Below are positions 16,687 to 25,696 of a stretch of DNA of 64,000 nt, in pieces. The stretch covers positions 310,001 to 374,000 of the forward strand of contig NZ_SJXJ01000001.1 in assembly GCF_004337695.1 (NCBI RefSeq), written 5' to 3'. A program made the position numbers and the translations under genes. Under the pieces are notes generated by a model, which was not told the origin of the DNA, did no database searches, and worked only from the letters and a program-made list of their open reading frames with translations. Position 1 is the first letter of the stretch, and every line of letters begins with the position of its first letter. The DNA is from Tenacibaculum sp. M341. GTDB taxonomy: Bacteria > Bacteroidota > Bacteroidia > Flavobacteriales > Flavobacteriaceae.

Positions 16687-17181
16687 TTAAAAAGTTAACA
16701 AACCTTTATCATTTGAATTGGTTAAAAATAAACTTTTTCTTTCTCCGTTTACTTTTACTTTAATTAGATTTTGTTGATCTGGAAAATGTTCAATTAATAC
16801 ATCGTTCTGTATTTCAATGTTTTTTAAGTTTTGAATGTTCTCAATTTCTAGATAAAAGTAAACCAAATCACCTTCATATTCTTTACCAATAAAGTTATAA
16901 TTACATTTATTGTTATCTATAGTAACATCAAAATGCTTTTGTAAATATTTGAAGAAAAACTCATCAACTTTACTATTCTCTTTTTTAGTATTTAATTGTA
17001 AATCTGTATTGTAGTCTTTATTAATTGCTGTTTCTATATCATCTATAAACACATTCATAATCATTTGCACAGATTGTTTTTCAGAATTTAATTCTATTTC
17101 GGTAAGTGCTATGTAAAATTTATGAGCATTAAAAGCATATAATGAAAATATGAGTATAAATGGTAAGAGTATTTTTTTCAT
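16687..17181 (-). CDS. DUF6702-family exported protein
   Basis: 164 residues with a signal sequence (MKKILLPFILIFSLYAFNA) followed by HKFYIALTEIELNSEKQSVQM, the conserved start of DUF6702 proteins (H-x-F-Y-x-S/A-x-T). The rest alternates short beta strands and charged helices. In Bacteroidota such genes usually lie next to an M1 metallopeptidase and a carboxypeptidase-like regulatory protein, which is the case here. Function unknown. A 56-bp gap separates it from the upstream end of the M1 gene and 40 bp from the next gene. Confidence 0.82.
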   Translation of the reverse strand: MKKILLPFILIFSLYAFNAHKFYIALTEIELNSEKQSVQMIMNVFIDDIETAINKDYNTDLQLNTKKENSKVDEFFFKYLQKHFDVTIDNNKCNYNFIGKEYEGDLVYFYLEIENIQNLKNIEIQNDVLIEHFPDQQNLIKVKVNGERKSLFLTNSNDKGLLTF

Positions 17182-17221
17182 GATTTTATTTGGTGCAAAA
17201 AAGAGACCAAATTAATAGTTT

Positions 17222-18025
17222 TTATTGGTTTTCTTTAAGAAAGCGCTCACTTTTATCTTTTATATCTTCTATTAATAACAAAACTTTATCTTTTTTTACT
17301 AATTCTTTTACTTTTTTATCGATAGCATAGTTTATGAATAGATATATTTTATCTTCTGGAATTTTATAGATAGTAATTAAATTGTGTTTACCAATTAAAC
17401 TGATAATTTTATCCGGAAGTTGATCTTCAAAATTTTCTTTAGCAATTCTCTCTTTTAATCTTTTTTCTTTTTTGGTAGTAAATAATGAAAATGAAGTTAA
17501 AGTTACTCCTTCAAATCTTTTAGTAGGATCTACCATTTTAGATATATCTACTTTAGATTTCGATATATTATCATCTTTTAGGGTAACAGTTTCATTAAAG
17601 TCAATCTTAGAAAAGTCTAGACTTTCTGATTTTACAACGGCTATATCTCTTATACTTTGTTTAAAATTTCTTTCATAAGAAGGAAACAGATTTTGTTTTT
17701 TTATGACTACTTCATCTAATAGATAGTCTTTTAAATGAAGTTTTACAAAAATATCTTTGTTTTGAAGAATTACATTATTAATGGTTATTTCTTTGGTATG
17801 ATGTTGTATTGAAGTAATTTCTATTTCATCATTTAGAGAAACTTCAAGTTGAAAGTTTCCTTCATAATCAGTAAAAGCACCTTGTTTGGTTGTTTTATTA
17901 TGTATGTGTGCATTTGGAATGGTACCTATACCATCAAAAACATTCCCTTTTATAATTACTTTTTGACCATAAGTGTTTAATCCAGTAATAAATATAGTAA
18001 GTAGTGAAATATTTTTCAAAGCCAA
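17222..18025 (-). CDS. Carboxypeptidase-regulatory-like domain protein, paralogue 2
   Basis: 267 residues. The start is a TTG at 18025 placed directly after the stop of the upstream gene; no better ATG precedes the signal-like segment LKNISLLTIFITGLNTYGQ. Residues about 22-100 form a CarboxypepD_reg-like beta-sandwich (VIIKGNVFDGIGTIPNAHIHN, then TDYEGNFQLEVSLNDEIEITS), ending LKDYLLDEVVI as in TonB-receptor extensions, but no plug or barrel follows. The C-terminal half is charged helix. It is a tandem duplicate of the gene at 18026: both share the HNKTTKQG/LNKTSKKG and SLNDEIEITSVQHHT-like segments. Role unknown. Confidence 0.8.
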   Translation of the reverse strand: MALKNISLLTIFITGLNTYGQKVIIKGNVFDGIGTIPNAHIHNKTTKQGAFTDYEGNFQLEVSLNDEIEITSIQHHTKEITINNVILQNKDIFVKLHLKDYLLDEVVIKKQNLFPSYERNFKQSIRDIAVVKSESLDFSKIDFNETVTLKDDNISKSKVDISKMVDPTKRFEGVTLTSFSLFTTKKEKRLKERIAKENFEDQLPDKIISLIGKHNLITIYKIPEDKIYLFINYAIDKKVKELVKKDKVLLLIEDIKDKSERFLKENQ

Positions 18026-18790
18026 TTATTCTTTTAGAGTTTTAAATAAAGTAGCCTGTTGTTGTAAAAATTCAATAAATACTAATTCGCTGCTATGATA
18101 AGCTTTATTAAAGTTTTTATCAAAATGAGAAAAGTAAACGAAACGACTAAGTTCTAAACTATCAATACCAAATTCTTGAACAATCATTTTTCCATACGTA
18201 TCTTTTATGAATTGCATTTTTTGATCACTTTCAATTACATTTTTTTCCTCTTTTAGCTTTCTTAATCTTCCAGATAAGGTGTTTATTACTAGGTCTAAAG
18301 AAACTAATCCAGCTCCGCTAGAAGAAGCGGTTATTAGTTTACGGTCTATTTGAGATATTTTTTTAGGATGTGGATTAAAACCTAAGTTTTGCATTATTTT
18401 TTCTCTGTCAGATATTCCAATGTTTTTAGAGTCAGACACAAGAACTCCCGATAAGTCTGTTTTTTTAACTTCAACTTCTTCTAATAGGTAATCTTTTAAA
18501 TGGAGTTGAACTATTAATTCTCTATTTGTTATGATGTCGTTGCTTACGGTAATATTAACAGTATGATGTTGAACAGAAGTGATTTCAATTTCATCATTTA
18601 AAGAAACCTTGATACTAAAATTTCCCTCATCGTCAGAAAAGCTTCCTTTTTTTGAGGTTTTATTTAATATATGAGCGTTTACAACCTCCCCAATTCGATC
18701 AGATAGCGAACCAGAAATTTCGATACTAGTGTTTTGAGAAACACCATAAAAAGTAATTGTAAAAAAGAAAAAAGGTAATAGTTTTTGCAT
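18026..18790 (-). CDS. Carboxypeptidase-regulatory-like domain protein, paralogue 1
   Basis: 254 residues: signal peptide (MQKLLPFFFFTITFYGVSQ), CarboxypepD_reg-like domain (residues about 22-105; IEISGSLSDRIGEVVNAHILN, SDDEGNFSIKVSLNDEIEI), then a linker and charged helical C-terminal half (LKEEKNVIESDQKMQFIKD). Many Bacteroidota proteins of this type are annotated only by the regulatory domain. It is followed immediately by its paralogue at 17222 (stop next to start), so the two are cotranscribed and may act together in the envelope. Confidence 0.82.
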   Translation of the reverse strand: MQKLLPFFFFTITFYGVSQNTSIEISGSLSDRIGEVVNAHILNKTSKKGSFSDDEGNFSIKVSLNDEIEITSVQHHTVNITVSNDIITNRELIVQLHLKDYLLEEVEVKKTDLSGVLVSDSKNIGISDREKIMQNLGFNPHPKKISQIDRKLITASSSGAGLVSLDLVINTLSGRLRKLKEEKNVIESDQKMQFIKDTYGKMIVQEFGIDSLELSRFVYFSHFDKNFNKAYHSSELVFIEFLQQQATLFKTLKE

Positions 18791-18868
18791 ATAATTAGTT
18801 CTGTTACAAATTAAAACACTATTCTTCTTAAAAAGTTTTAATATAACTGTAAATGTTTGTTAAATAGA

Positions 18869-18900
18869 AAAACCTGTAAAACATTAATTTTACAGGTTTT
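18869..18900 (-). terminator. Terminator after lipocalin-like gene
   Basis: AAAACCTGTAAAA (18869-18881) pairs with TTTTACAGGTTTT (18888-18900) around a CATTAA loop, 24 bp downstream of the minus-strand gene at 18924. Confidence 0.8.
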
Positions 18901-18923
18901 GTATGCTCTATTTATTTTAAAAA

Positions 18924-19457
18924 CTATTTTTCAAGAACAATAGTAACTATGCCTTGTGTTTTAATATTTTTATCTCCACTTAAAGAATCATGGCTAGTAT
19001 CTATAATTTGTTTTAAAACTATTTTACCATCTGTAGAACGGTCTAAATCCATAACAACATCTTTATCATCTACAGAAAATATCAATTGATCATTTTCAAT
19101 TTTCCATGCACCAGAATTCAAACCATAAATTATTTTAGTTTTTACCTCAACTGTTCTTGGATTGTTAGTACCTATATCTGTTGTAAGTGCTATTGTAATT
19201 TCACCATCAGTGGTAAACTCATTAGTAGATTCATCAAATGTAAAAGTTAAACTAGACTCTTTACCAATTGTCTTTGAAGTAGTGGAGTTAATTACATCTC
19301 CGGAAGGTATAGCAGTTGTAGTTCTCTGTGTACCAATTATAAATTCAGTTAAATTCCAAGTACCAGCTAAATCGTTTTGATTTACAGTGTTTGTAGCCTC
19401 TTCATTACAAGAAATAAATAACACACTTGCTACAAATATTAATAATAAATTTTTCAT
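18924..19457 (-). CDS. Lipocalin-like lipoprotein A
   Basis: 177 residues with a lipoprotein signal (MKNLLLIFVASVLFISC, lipid site C17). After a short linker, DLAGTWNLTEFIIG is the G-x-W start of a Bacteroidota lipocalin-like domain. Later strands such as SSLTFTFDESTNEFTTDGE and NDQLIFSVDDKDVVMDLD follow the same pattern. Such small lipoproteins are probably attached to the outer membrane; their ligands are unknown. The paralogue at 19646 has the same order of motifs, so the two are an old tandem duplication. Confidence 0.82.
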   Translation of the reverse strand: MKNLLLIFVASVLFISCNEEATNTVNQNDLAGTWNLTEFIIGTQRTTTAIPSGDVINSTTSKTIGKESSLTFTFDESTNEFTTDGEITIALTTDIGTNNPRTVEVKTKIIYGLNSGAWKIENDQLIFSVDDKDVVMDLDRSTDGKIVLKQIIDTSHDSLSGDKNIKTQGIVTIVLEK

Positions 19458-19645
19458 GGTGTAATTTGATATATTTTAAACAAGTACAAGAGTATAACTT
19501 ATTTGCAAGGATACATTGGCTATTGAGTTAAAAATAAGTAGTTTAATGTTAATAGATACTAAGTTTTAACATTGGTAGAAATGTATGTTAAATAAAAAAT
19601 GCACCCGATTTGGATGCGTTTTTATATTTGAATATTAATTAATTT

Positions 19646-20170
19646 TTATCTTTCAAATACAAAAGTGCTTACACCTTTAACGTTAAAATCAAAACCTTGA
19701 GTATCTTGAGTTTCATCAACGTTTAATTTTAAAACAACTTTGTTTTCAGTGATACTTTCAACACCGATAGGAGAAGAAACACCACCTCCTATAAGTACTA
19801 ATTGATTGTCTTCAATTTTCCATTCACCTGAACTTAATTCAGAGATAGCAGAAACTTTTTCTTCTAAAGTATTAGTAACTCCATTGGTAGTACTAGTTGT
19901 AACAACAGTAAAACTACCGCTTGTAGTAAATTCTTTAGGATTGTCAGTAAAAGTGATACTAAAGTTATAATCTTTACCTACAGCCTTAGATTCACCAGAA
20001 ATATTTGCACCTTGAATATTTAAAGTAGTTACAGCATCTAAATCAAATAAAGTTAAATCCCAAGTTCCGCTGATAGTACTATCATTAAGATCTAAACTAG
20101 TACCTGAATCACTATCAGAACATGAAACGAATAATAAAGTTGCTGCAAAAAGAAAAAGTAATTTTTTCAT
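19646..20170 (-). CDS. Lipocalin-like lipoprotein B
   Basis: 174 residues: lipoprotein signal MKKLLFLFAATLLFVSC with C17 as the lipidated residue, then STISGTWDLTLFDLDAV, and the strands KDYNFSITFTDNPKEFTTSG and SGEWKIEDNQLVLIGGG, matching those of the paralogue at 18924 (SGAWKIENDQLIF). Both belong to the lipocalin-like group of small envelope lipoproteins. The 188-bp gap between the two genes contains a small hairpin with TGCACCCGATTTGGATGCG (19601-19619), which is a possible terminator for this gene. Confidence 0.82.
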   Translation of the reverse strand: MKKLLFLFAATLLFVSCSDSDSGTSLDLNDSTISGTWDLTLFDLDAVTTLNIQGANISGESKAVGKDYNFSITFTDNPKEFTTSGSFTVVTTSTTNGVTNTLEEKVSAISELSSGEWKIEDNQLVLIGGGVSSPIGVESITENKVVLKLNVDETQDTQGFDFNVKGVSTFVFER

Positions 20171-20250
20171 AATAATATTTTTTTTTGTTAATTGTTGAGT
20201 TGCAAAACTATGATTTTAAATACATTTGTTAAAACTAAATCAAATAAAAA

Positions 20251-20967
20251 GTGAAAAAAATAATCATAGCAAGCACGTCTACTGTTCATGGAAGCAGTTA
20301 TTTAGCATATATTTTACCAACATTATCTACTTTTTTTGATAATACGGTAGAAGAGATTGTTTTTATACCATACGCTCGTCCAAGCGGAATTTCATATGAT
20401 GAATATACAGCTAAGGCGGCAGAAGCTTTTGATAAGTTGGATATTCAAGTAAAAGGAATTCATGAGTTTGATAATCCAAAAGAAGCGATACAAAATGCAC
20501 AAGGTATTTTTGTTGGTGGAGGAAATACTTTTGAATTAGTGAATCAATTATATAAAAATGATATTTTATTCGATTTAAAAAAGGTGGTAGAAAACGGAAC
20601 TCCTTATTTAGGTACAAGTGCAGGTAGTAATATTTGTGGTGTTACTATGATGAACACGAATGATATGCCAATTGTATATCCGCCTAGTTTTAAAACAATG
20701 GAGTTAATTCCTTTTAATATTAATGCACATTATTTAGATCCAAATCCTGATTCAACTCATATGGGAGAAACCAGAGAAACAAGAATTAAAGAATATCATG
20801 TTTATAATGAAACTCCGGTGTTAGGATTGCGTGAAGGAAGCTGGTTACAGGTAACCGACGACACAATTCAATTAAAAGGAGAATTTTCAGCCAGATTATT
20901 CAGAAAAGATAAAGAAGCAATAGAGCTACCTACAGAAAGCTTTATAACAAATACTACTTTACTTTAG
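20251..20967 (+). CDS. pepE: Peptidase E (alpha-aspartyl dipeptidase, S51)
   Basis: 238 residues. The start is GTG at 20251. The nucleophile elbow GTSAGSN (S123) is preceded by FVGGGNTFELVNQL, and the segment FNINAHYLDPNPDSTHMGETRETRI holds the remaining S51 site residues (H in NAHY). PepE hydrolyses dipeptides with N-terminal aspartate in the cytoplasm. The length is the normal one. The gene stands alone: a lipocalin gene diverges upstream and a clean terminator follows at 20976. Confidence 0.92.
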   Translation: MKKIIIASTSTVHGSSYLAYILPTLSTFFDNTVEEIVFIPYARPSGISYDEYTAKAAEAFDKLDIQVKGIHEFDNPKEAIQNAQGIFVGGGNTFELVNQLYKNDILFDLKKVVENGTPYLGTSAGSNICGVTMMNTNDMPIVYPPSFKTMELIPFNINAHYLDPNPDSTHMGETRETRIKEYHVYNETPVLGLREGSWLQVTDDTIQLKGEFSARLFRKDKEAIELPTESFITNTTLL

Positions 20968-20975
20968 TGATATTT

Positions 20976-21008
20976 AAATACCATCAGCATTATTTGCTGA
21001 TGGTATTT
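20976..21008 (+). terminator. Terminator after pepE
   Basis: AAATACCATCAGCA (20976-20989) and TGCTGATGGTATTT (20995-21008) form a 14-bp perfect stem with a 5-nt loop. Confidence 0.85.
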
Positions 21009-21207
21009 GTACTAAAACAACAAACTACCCTTATTTTTTTACAAAAAATTTACAAAGACTTGTATTAATTCAACTTTTTATAACAGTCTATTAATTAATA
21101 TTTTACTCAAAACACAGCGTTTTCACATACTTTAGCATCGATTAACTAAACAAAGTACGTTCTAATAACTTATTGAGAATTTTAGAATTGTAATTGACCT
21201 TTAAACG

Positions 21208-22089
21208 ATGAAAAAAAGTAAGAGACGTAAGTTAGATATTGCGGTTATTTCAGATGTGCATTTAGGAACTTTTGGGTGTAGGGCTGTTGAATTACACAAC
21301 TACTTAAAAACAATTAATCCTAAAATTCTGATTTTAAACGGTGATATTATTGATATATGGCAGTTTAATAAGCGTTATTTTCCGAAATCGCATTTAAAAG
21401 TGATTAAACAATTAATGGCTTTTATAACTTCAGATACCAAAGTGTATTATATAACTGGTAATCATGATGAAATGTTACGTAGGTTTAAAGGTTTTCGTTT
21501 AGGAAGTTTTGAAATAGTAAACAAAGTTGTTTTAGATATTGATGGTAAAAAGGGATGGTTTTTTCATGGTGATGTTTTTGATGTTACCATGCAACATTCT
21601 AAATGGTTGGCAAAACTAGGAGGTATAGGCTACGACTTTTTAATAATGTTAAACACCTTTGTAAATTGGGTTAGTGAAACGTTGGGCTACAGTAAGTTGT
21701 CTTTTAGTAAGAAAATTAAAAACAGTGTAAAAGGAGCTATTAAGTTTATAAACGACTTTGAAAATACAGCAGCAGATATTGCCATTGACGAAAACTACCA
21801 TTATGTTGTTTGTGGTCATATACACCAACCAACGATTAGGGAAGTAAATAATGAAAAAGGAAGTACTATTTATTTAAACTCAGGTGACTGGATTGAAAAT
21901 TTAACAGCTTTAGAATATACTAATCAAGCGTGGAGTTTATACGAATATGAAAAAGATGATTTAGTTAAAAAAGAGGTTGATGCTATTGAGGTGCACGAAT
22001 CTGAATTAATAGGAAACGGAGCACATAGCAATACCGAAATTTTTAACGAATTACTACAGGAGTTTAATATTCAAAAATTTTCTAAATAG
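21208..22089 (+). CDS. LpxH-like metallophosphoesterase
   Basis: 293 residues of the calcineurin-like phosphoesterase fold. Metal ligands visible are D16 and H18 in ISDVHLG, D45 in LNGDIID, N84-H85-D86 in TGNHDEML, and the late histidines in FHGDVFD and CGHIHQP. It resembles the UDP-2,3-diacylglucosamine pyrophosphatase-like group that Bacteroidota carry in place of typical LpxH, but exact substrate is uncertain. It is 2 nt upstream of a GT-B glycosyltransferase. This pair is commonly found together and may make or modify a surface glycolipid. About 200 bp of noncoding DNA precede it, with no feature I can assign. Confidence 0.85.
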   Translation: MKKSKRRKLDIAVISDVHLGTFGCRAVELHNYLKTINPKILILNGDIIDIWQFNKRYFPKSHLKVIKQLMAFITSDTKVYYITGNHDEMLRRFKGFRLGSFEIVNKVVLDIDGKKGWFFHGDVFDVTMQHSKWLAKLGGIGYDFLIMLNTFVNWVSETLGYSKLSFSKKIKNSVKGAIKFINDFENTAADIAIDENYHYVVCGHIHQPTIREVNNEKGSTIYLNSGDWIENLTALEYTNQAWSLYEYEKDDLVKKEVDAIEVHESELIGNGAHSNTEIFNELLQEFNIQKFSK

Positions 22090-22091
22090 AT

Positions 22092-23108
22092 ATGAGGATT
22101 TTATACGCTTTTCAAGGAACAGGAAACGGTCATGCAAGTAGAGCTTTAGAAATTATACCATTTTTACAAAAAAGGGCAGATGTAGATGTGTTAATAAGTG
22201 GTTATCAATGCGAATTAGAGTTACCTTTTGAAATAAAATATAAATTATATGGTTTAAGTTTTATCTTCGGAAAAAGAGGTGGAGTAGATATCGTAGAAAC
22301 ATTAAAAAAAGTAAAATCAAAGGTTTTATGGAAAGAGATCAAATCGTTGCCAGTAAGAGATTACGATTTAATAATTAATGATTTTGAGCCAGTATCTGCT
22401 TGGGCATGTAAATTAAGAAACGTTCCCATAATATCATTAAGTCATCAGAATGCAGTGTCAGATGATAATGCACCTAAATACGGAAGATTTAAACTGGAAA
22501 GACTTATTTTGAAATATTATGCTCCTGCTAGAAATAAGTTCGGATTCCATTTTAAAACATATTCTTCAGCTACGTTTTTACCAATTATAAGAAAAGAAAT
22601 ACGCTATAAAAACATAACCAATAAAGGGCATTATACAGTGTATTTACCAGCTTATGGAGATAAAAAGTTAATCAAAATTTTATCAAAGTTTAAAACCGTA
22701 AAATGGCAAGTTTTTTCAAAACATACCAATCAATTTCAGTTACACAATAACATCACAATTCATCCTATTAACGGAAAAGAATTTATTAAGAGTATTGCCT
22801 CTTCTAGTGGTGTGTTATGCGGAGCTGGTTTTGAAACGCCGGCTGAAGCTTTGTATTTAAAAAAGAAGTTGATGGTAATTCCTATGAAAAACCAGTACGA
22901 GCAACAATGCAATGCTTTGTCTTTGAGGGAAATGGGAGTTCCGGTGTTAAAAAAACTAAACAAGAAAAGATTACCCAAAATAGAGAAGTGGTTAAAATCA
23001 TCAGAAATAGTAAAGGTGAATTATCCTGATGTTACTGAAGATATTTTAGATGCCATTACATTACCGTATTACAATGATACTTTACTACCAGAAATAACGG
23101 TAGTATAG
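22092..23108 (+). CDS. GT-B glycosyltransferase, MJ1255/VC2487-like
   Basis: 338 residues. The N-terminus ILYAFQGTGNGHASRALEI is the glycine-rich acceptor loop of MurG-like GT-B enzymes. The C-terminal donor-site segment is GVLCGAGFETPAEALYLKKK, then PMKNQYEQQCNAL, which is the usual sugar-nucleotide site of this family. No signal peptide or membrane anchor is seen. Together with the phosphoesterase 2 nt upstream it probably acts on a glycolipid at the cytoplasmic face of the membrane. Donor and acceptor are unknown. Confidence 0.85.
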   Translation: MRILYAFQGTGNGHASRALEIIPFLQKRADVDVLISGYQCELELPFEIKYKLYGLSFIFGKRGGVDIVETLKKVKSKVLWKEIKSLPVRDYDLIINDFEPVSAWACKLRNVPIISLSHQNAVSDDNAPKYGRFKLERLILKYYAPARNKFGFHFKTYSSATFLPIIRKEIRYKNITNKGHYTVYLPAYGDKKLIKILSKFKTVKWQVFSKHTNQFQLHNNITIHPINGKEFIKSIASSSGVLCGAGFETPAEALYLKKKLMVIPMKNQYEQQCNALSLREMGVPVLKKLNKKRLPKIEKWLKSSEIVKVNYPDVTEDILDAITLPYYNDTLLPEITVV

Positions 23109-23120
23109 CATCTGTTGTTT

Positions 23121-23729
23121 TTATCTTACAAAGCATTGTTTAGGCAATAATTTTTTTACTTTTTCAAGTTCAGCTCTTGTAAAACTATCATTTCTCATCA
23201 ATGAAAGATCTTCTAAATTGATGAGATTTTTGATAGATTCAGGTAGAGAAGTTAAGTAATTAAAGTCAAGATTTAGTGTTTTTAGTTTCGTTAGTTTACC
23301 GATATTTTCAGGAATTTTAGTTAAACCATTTGCTTTAAGTCCTAAATGCTCAAGATTTGTCATTTTGCCAATTTTTTCAGTTACATTACCAAGTCTGTTT
23401 CCTCCAATCTCTAATACTCTCAATTTAGGTAATGAAATAATAAAATCGGGTATTGTTGTTAAGTTATTATGATGAACTCTTAAGTATTCAAGATTTTTCA
23501 ATTTGCTTATTTCCTTCGGAAGTTCATTTAGTCCGAGGTCTCTTAATTGTAGTCCTCTAATTTTTTCAGGAGTCTTTAAAGCCTCTTCCAAAGAAAAATA
23601 AATAGTAATGCTTCCTATTTCAGTGTGTTCCCATACATCATGAGTCTTTTTTTGACTGTGTAATGAACAAGAAATACCAAGTGAAAGTATTAGTATTACT
23701 AATGCTGATTTGAAATTGATCAGATTCAT
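23121..23729 (-). CDS. Leucine-rich repeat lipoprotein
   Basis: I choose the ATG at 23729 (202 residues). A longer frame starting with TTG at 23771 would put 14 residues before the signal sequence MNLINFKSALVILILSLG, which ends in the lipobox-like LGISC (C21). Residues about 60-185 hold at least six leucine-rich repeats with a 23-residue period (for example LRGLQLRDLGLNELPKEISK, LRVLEIGGNRLGNV, LKTLNLDFNYLTSLPESI). The repeats probably form a protein-binding solenoid exposed on the cell surface. It is downstream of two small membrane-protein genes. Confidence 0.82.
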   Translation of the reverse strand: MNLINFKSALVILILSLGISCSLHSQKKTHDVWEHTEIGSITIYFSLEEALKTPEKIRGLQLRDLGLNELPKEISKLKNLEYLRVHHNNLTTIPDFIISLPKLRVLEIGGNRLGNVTEKIGKMTNLEHLGLKANGLTKIPENIGKLTKLKTLNLDFNYLTSLPESIKNLINLEDLSLMRNDSFTRAELEKVKKLLPKQCFVR

Positions 23730-23771
23730 TATGTGTTGATTTTTAAATGTTAGATTAATTAGACGATACAA

Positions 23772-24191
23772 TTATTCACCAACTCTATTAACGATTATTT
23801 CGTTTAATGTGTTTCTTAAAACATCAACATCTTCTTGAGTTATTACTTCTTTTAAAATTTTGATTTTCTTATTTGAACCAGCATCATTATAATGAATGGT
23901 AATTTTACGGTTTTCAACTTCAAAACTTACCAAATCATCATTTAAAATTAATCTTTTGTGTACTGCACTAGGTTGAAAAACAAAATGTTTTGGGTAAAAT
24001 TTAAATATTTTAGTGCCTGCAGTTAAAGATCCTATTACAATAGATACAATTCCGAATACCAAAGGCATTAAAACAATTCTATTAAAACTAGCAGATAAAA
24101 TAATAGATCCTAAAATCATTATTCCACCCACCATAAATGATTTGTTTCTCCCTTTCCAACTTAATCCAATTTCTTTAATTGCTGTTTCCAT
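23772..24191 (-). CDS. Small membrane protein, unknown
   Basis: 139 residues, not recognised. Residues about 18-60 contain two hydrophobic helices (FMVGGIMILGSIILSASF and LVFGIVSIVIGSLTAG); the remaining about 80 residues are a soluble beta-rich domain with LILNDDLVSFEVENRKITIHY, similar in pattern to bacterial PH-like domains of two-helix membrane proteins. It overlaps the end of the upstream 100-residue membrane protein by 17 nt. Confidence 0.65.
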   Translation of the reverse strand: METAIKEIGLSWKGRNKSFMVGGIMILGSIILSASFNRIVLMPLVFGIVSIVIGSLTAGTKIFKFYPKHFVFQPSAVHKRLILNDDLVSFEVENRKITIHYNDAGSNKKIKILKEVITQEDVDVLRNTLNEIIVNRVGE

Positions 24192-24477
24192 AATTTTCTT
24201 CGTTAAATTGTTTTTCTGCTATTTCACTAATTGTTTTTTGAATTCCCATAATACCAACTATTCCTAAGGGAATAAATAAAATACTGCCAATAATAAAAGT
24301 GATTTTACCCGCTTTTAATTGATTTTTAGCGACTAGTATTGCTCCAATAATGCACAATAAAAAAGCAATTAAGGTTGGTATAAATAGTATTTGATATCTT
24401 TCTGAAGTTCCTGTAAAAATTAAGATAAAGGCATTTATTACAAGACCAATAAGTGTCATTGGGTTTATTTTATTCAT
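24175..24477 (-). CDS. Small three-helix membrane protein, unknown
   Basis: 100 residues with three hydrophobic segments: TLIGLVINAFILIFTG, FIPTLIAFLLCIIGAILVA and IGSILFIPLGIVGIMGI. The tail (SEIAEKQFNEENYGNSN) is charged. It is not recognised. It is the first gene of the minus-strand trio ending in the LRR lipoprotein. The 42-bp tandem repeat lies upstream, between it and ung. Confidence 0.65.
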   Translation of the reverse strand: MNKINPMTLIGLVINAFILIFTGTSERYQILFIPTLIAFLLCIIGAILVAKNQLKAGKITFIIGSILFIPLGIVGIMGIQKTISEIAEKQFNEENYGNSN

Positions 24478-24582
24478 TATTTGTTTTTTGGATAAAAGTA
24501 TTTTCTTTTACAAGAATATATAAGTGTTATTTGAGATATGAGTTAGATGAAGCTATATATGTAGACTTTTAACTTATTTCTG

Positions 24583-24940
24583 TAAAAGCTCAAAACAGTA
24601 ATGTAATGGCAATTGTTGGAGTGACAAAAGCTTGAAACAGTAATGTAATGGCAATTGTTGGAGTGACAAAAGCTTGAAACAGTAATGTAATGGCAATTGT
24701 TGGAGTGACAAAAGCTCAAAACAGTAATGTAATGGCGATTGTTAGAGTGACAAAAGCTTGAAACAGTAATGTAATGGCAATTGTTGGAGTGACAAAAGCT
24801 TGAAACAGTAATGTAATGGCGATTGTTGGAGTGACAAAAGCTTGAAACAGTAATGTAATGGCAATTGTTGGAGTGACAAAAGCTTAAAACAGTAATGTAA
24901 TGGCAACTGTAGGAGTGACAAAAACTTAAAACAGTAATGT
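24583..24940. repeat. 42-bp tandem repeat, about 8.5 copies
   Basis: A unit of exactly 42 bp repeats with ACAG marks at 24595, 24637, 24679, 24721, 24763, 24805, 24847, 24889 and 24931. It contains AACAGTAATGTAATGGC, TTGTTGGAGTGAC and AAAAGCTT in order. Copies differ by only one to three bases (GCAATT/GCGATT; CTTGAAAC/CTCAAAAC/CTTAAAAC). It fills most of the 519-bp noncoding gap between the small membrane protein gene and ung. There are no unique spacers. Short open frames on both strands are broken by the copy differences, so I see no conserved protein. Confidence 0.95.
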
Positions 24941-24996
24941 TTTAGTAACAATCAATTATTTAAAAAATAATAACATTAACCTCAAACCATCAACAA

Positions 24997-25662
24997 TTAC
25001 CAAGTTATAGTATCTAATCCTTGATTTTGTAAAAACTCGTTAGTTTTAGAAAAATGTTTGTTACCAAACCAGTAACCTCTGTTGGCACTTAAAGGTGAAG
25101 GATGACCAGATTGTAATACATGATGTTTTTTAGTATCAATTTTAGCACCCTTTTTCTTGGCGTAACCACCCCAAAGTAAGAAAACAACATTTTCTCTTTC
25201 AGAAGATATTTTACTAATTACGGCATCAGTAAACTTTTCCCATCCCTTTTTTTGATGACTTCCAGCTTCGTGGGCTCTAACTGTTAAAGTGGCATTTAAT
25301 AGTAACACACCTTGTTTAGCCCATCTAGATAAATCGCCCGATGTAGGATACGGAATATTCAAATCTTGTTCTAACTCTTTAAAAATATTAATTAAAGAAG
25401 GAGGGTGTGCAATAGTATCGTGTACAGAAAAGCACAAACCATTTGCCTGACCAACTCCATGATAAGGATCTTGCCCAATAATGACAACTTTTACATCATT
25501 AAAGGCGCAAAAATCAAATGCAGCAAAAATATCATTCCCTTTAGGATAACATGTATGCGAACTATATTCTTCCTTAACAAATTGAGTTAAAGATTTAAAA
25601 TAATCTTTTTCAAACTCAGGTTGTAAAATATGTTTCCAACTTTCAGCGATATTTACTTGCAT
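24997..25662 (-). CDS. ung: Uracil-DNA glycosylase
   Basis: 221 residues, family 1. The water-activating loop is GQDPYHG with catalytic D65, the uracil-recognition segment is FSVHDTIAHPPSLINIFKEL, and the DNA-intercalation loop is HPSPLSANRGYWF with H187. It removes uracil from DNA in base-excision repair. It is divergent from mutS2: the two start codons are only about 34 bp apart, so promoters overlap. The start context is normal and the length fits. Confidence 0.96.
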   Translation of the reverse strand: MQVNIAESWKHILQPEFEKDYFKSLTQFVKEEYSSHTCYPKGNDIFAAFDFCAFNDVKVVIIGQDPYHGVGQANGLCFSVHDTIAHPPSLINIFKELEQDLNIPYPTSGDLSRWAKQGVLLLNATLTVRAHEAGSHQKKGWEKFTDAVISKISSERENVVFLLWGGYAKKKGAKIDTKKHHVLQSGHPSPLSANRGYWFGNKHFSKTNEFLQNQGLDTITW

Positions 25663-25696
25663 TATTTATATTTTTGTAGCTTTCAAAAATAAGAAA

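Noticed and set aside
23121-23771. TTG at 23771 as the start of the LRR gene
   Set aside because: It would place 14 polar residues before the signal sequence; the ATG at 23729 starts directly at a normal lipoprotein signal.
24583-24940. Tandem repeat as a CRISPR array
   Set aside because: The copies are directly contiguous with a 42-bp period and no unique spacers, and no cas genes are near.
24742-24951. Minus-strand 69-codon open frame with 14-residue repeats as a protein gene
   Set aside because: It is only the translation of the 42-bp DNA repeat; one copy difference (GTTGGAG to GTTAGAG) makes its stop, and there is no signal or start context.
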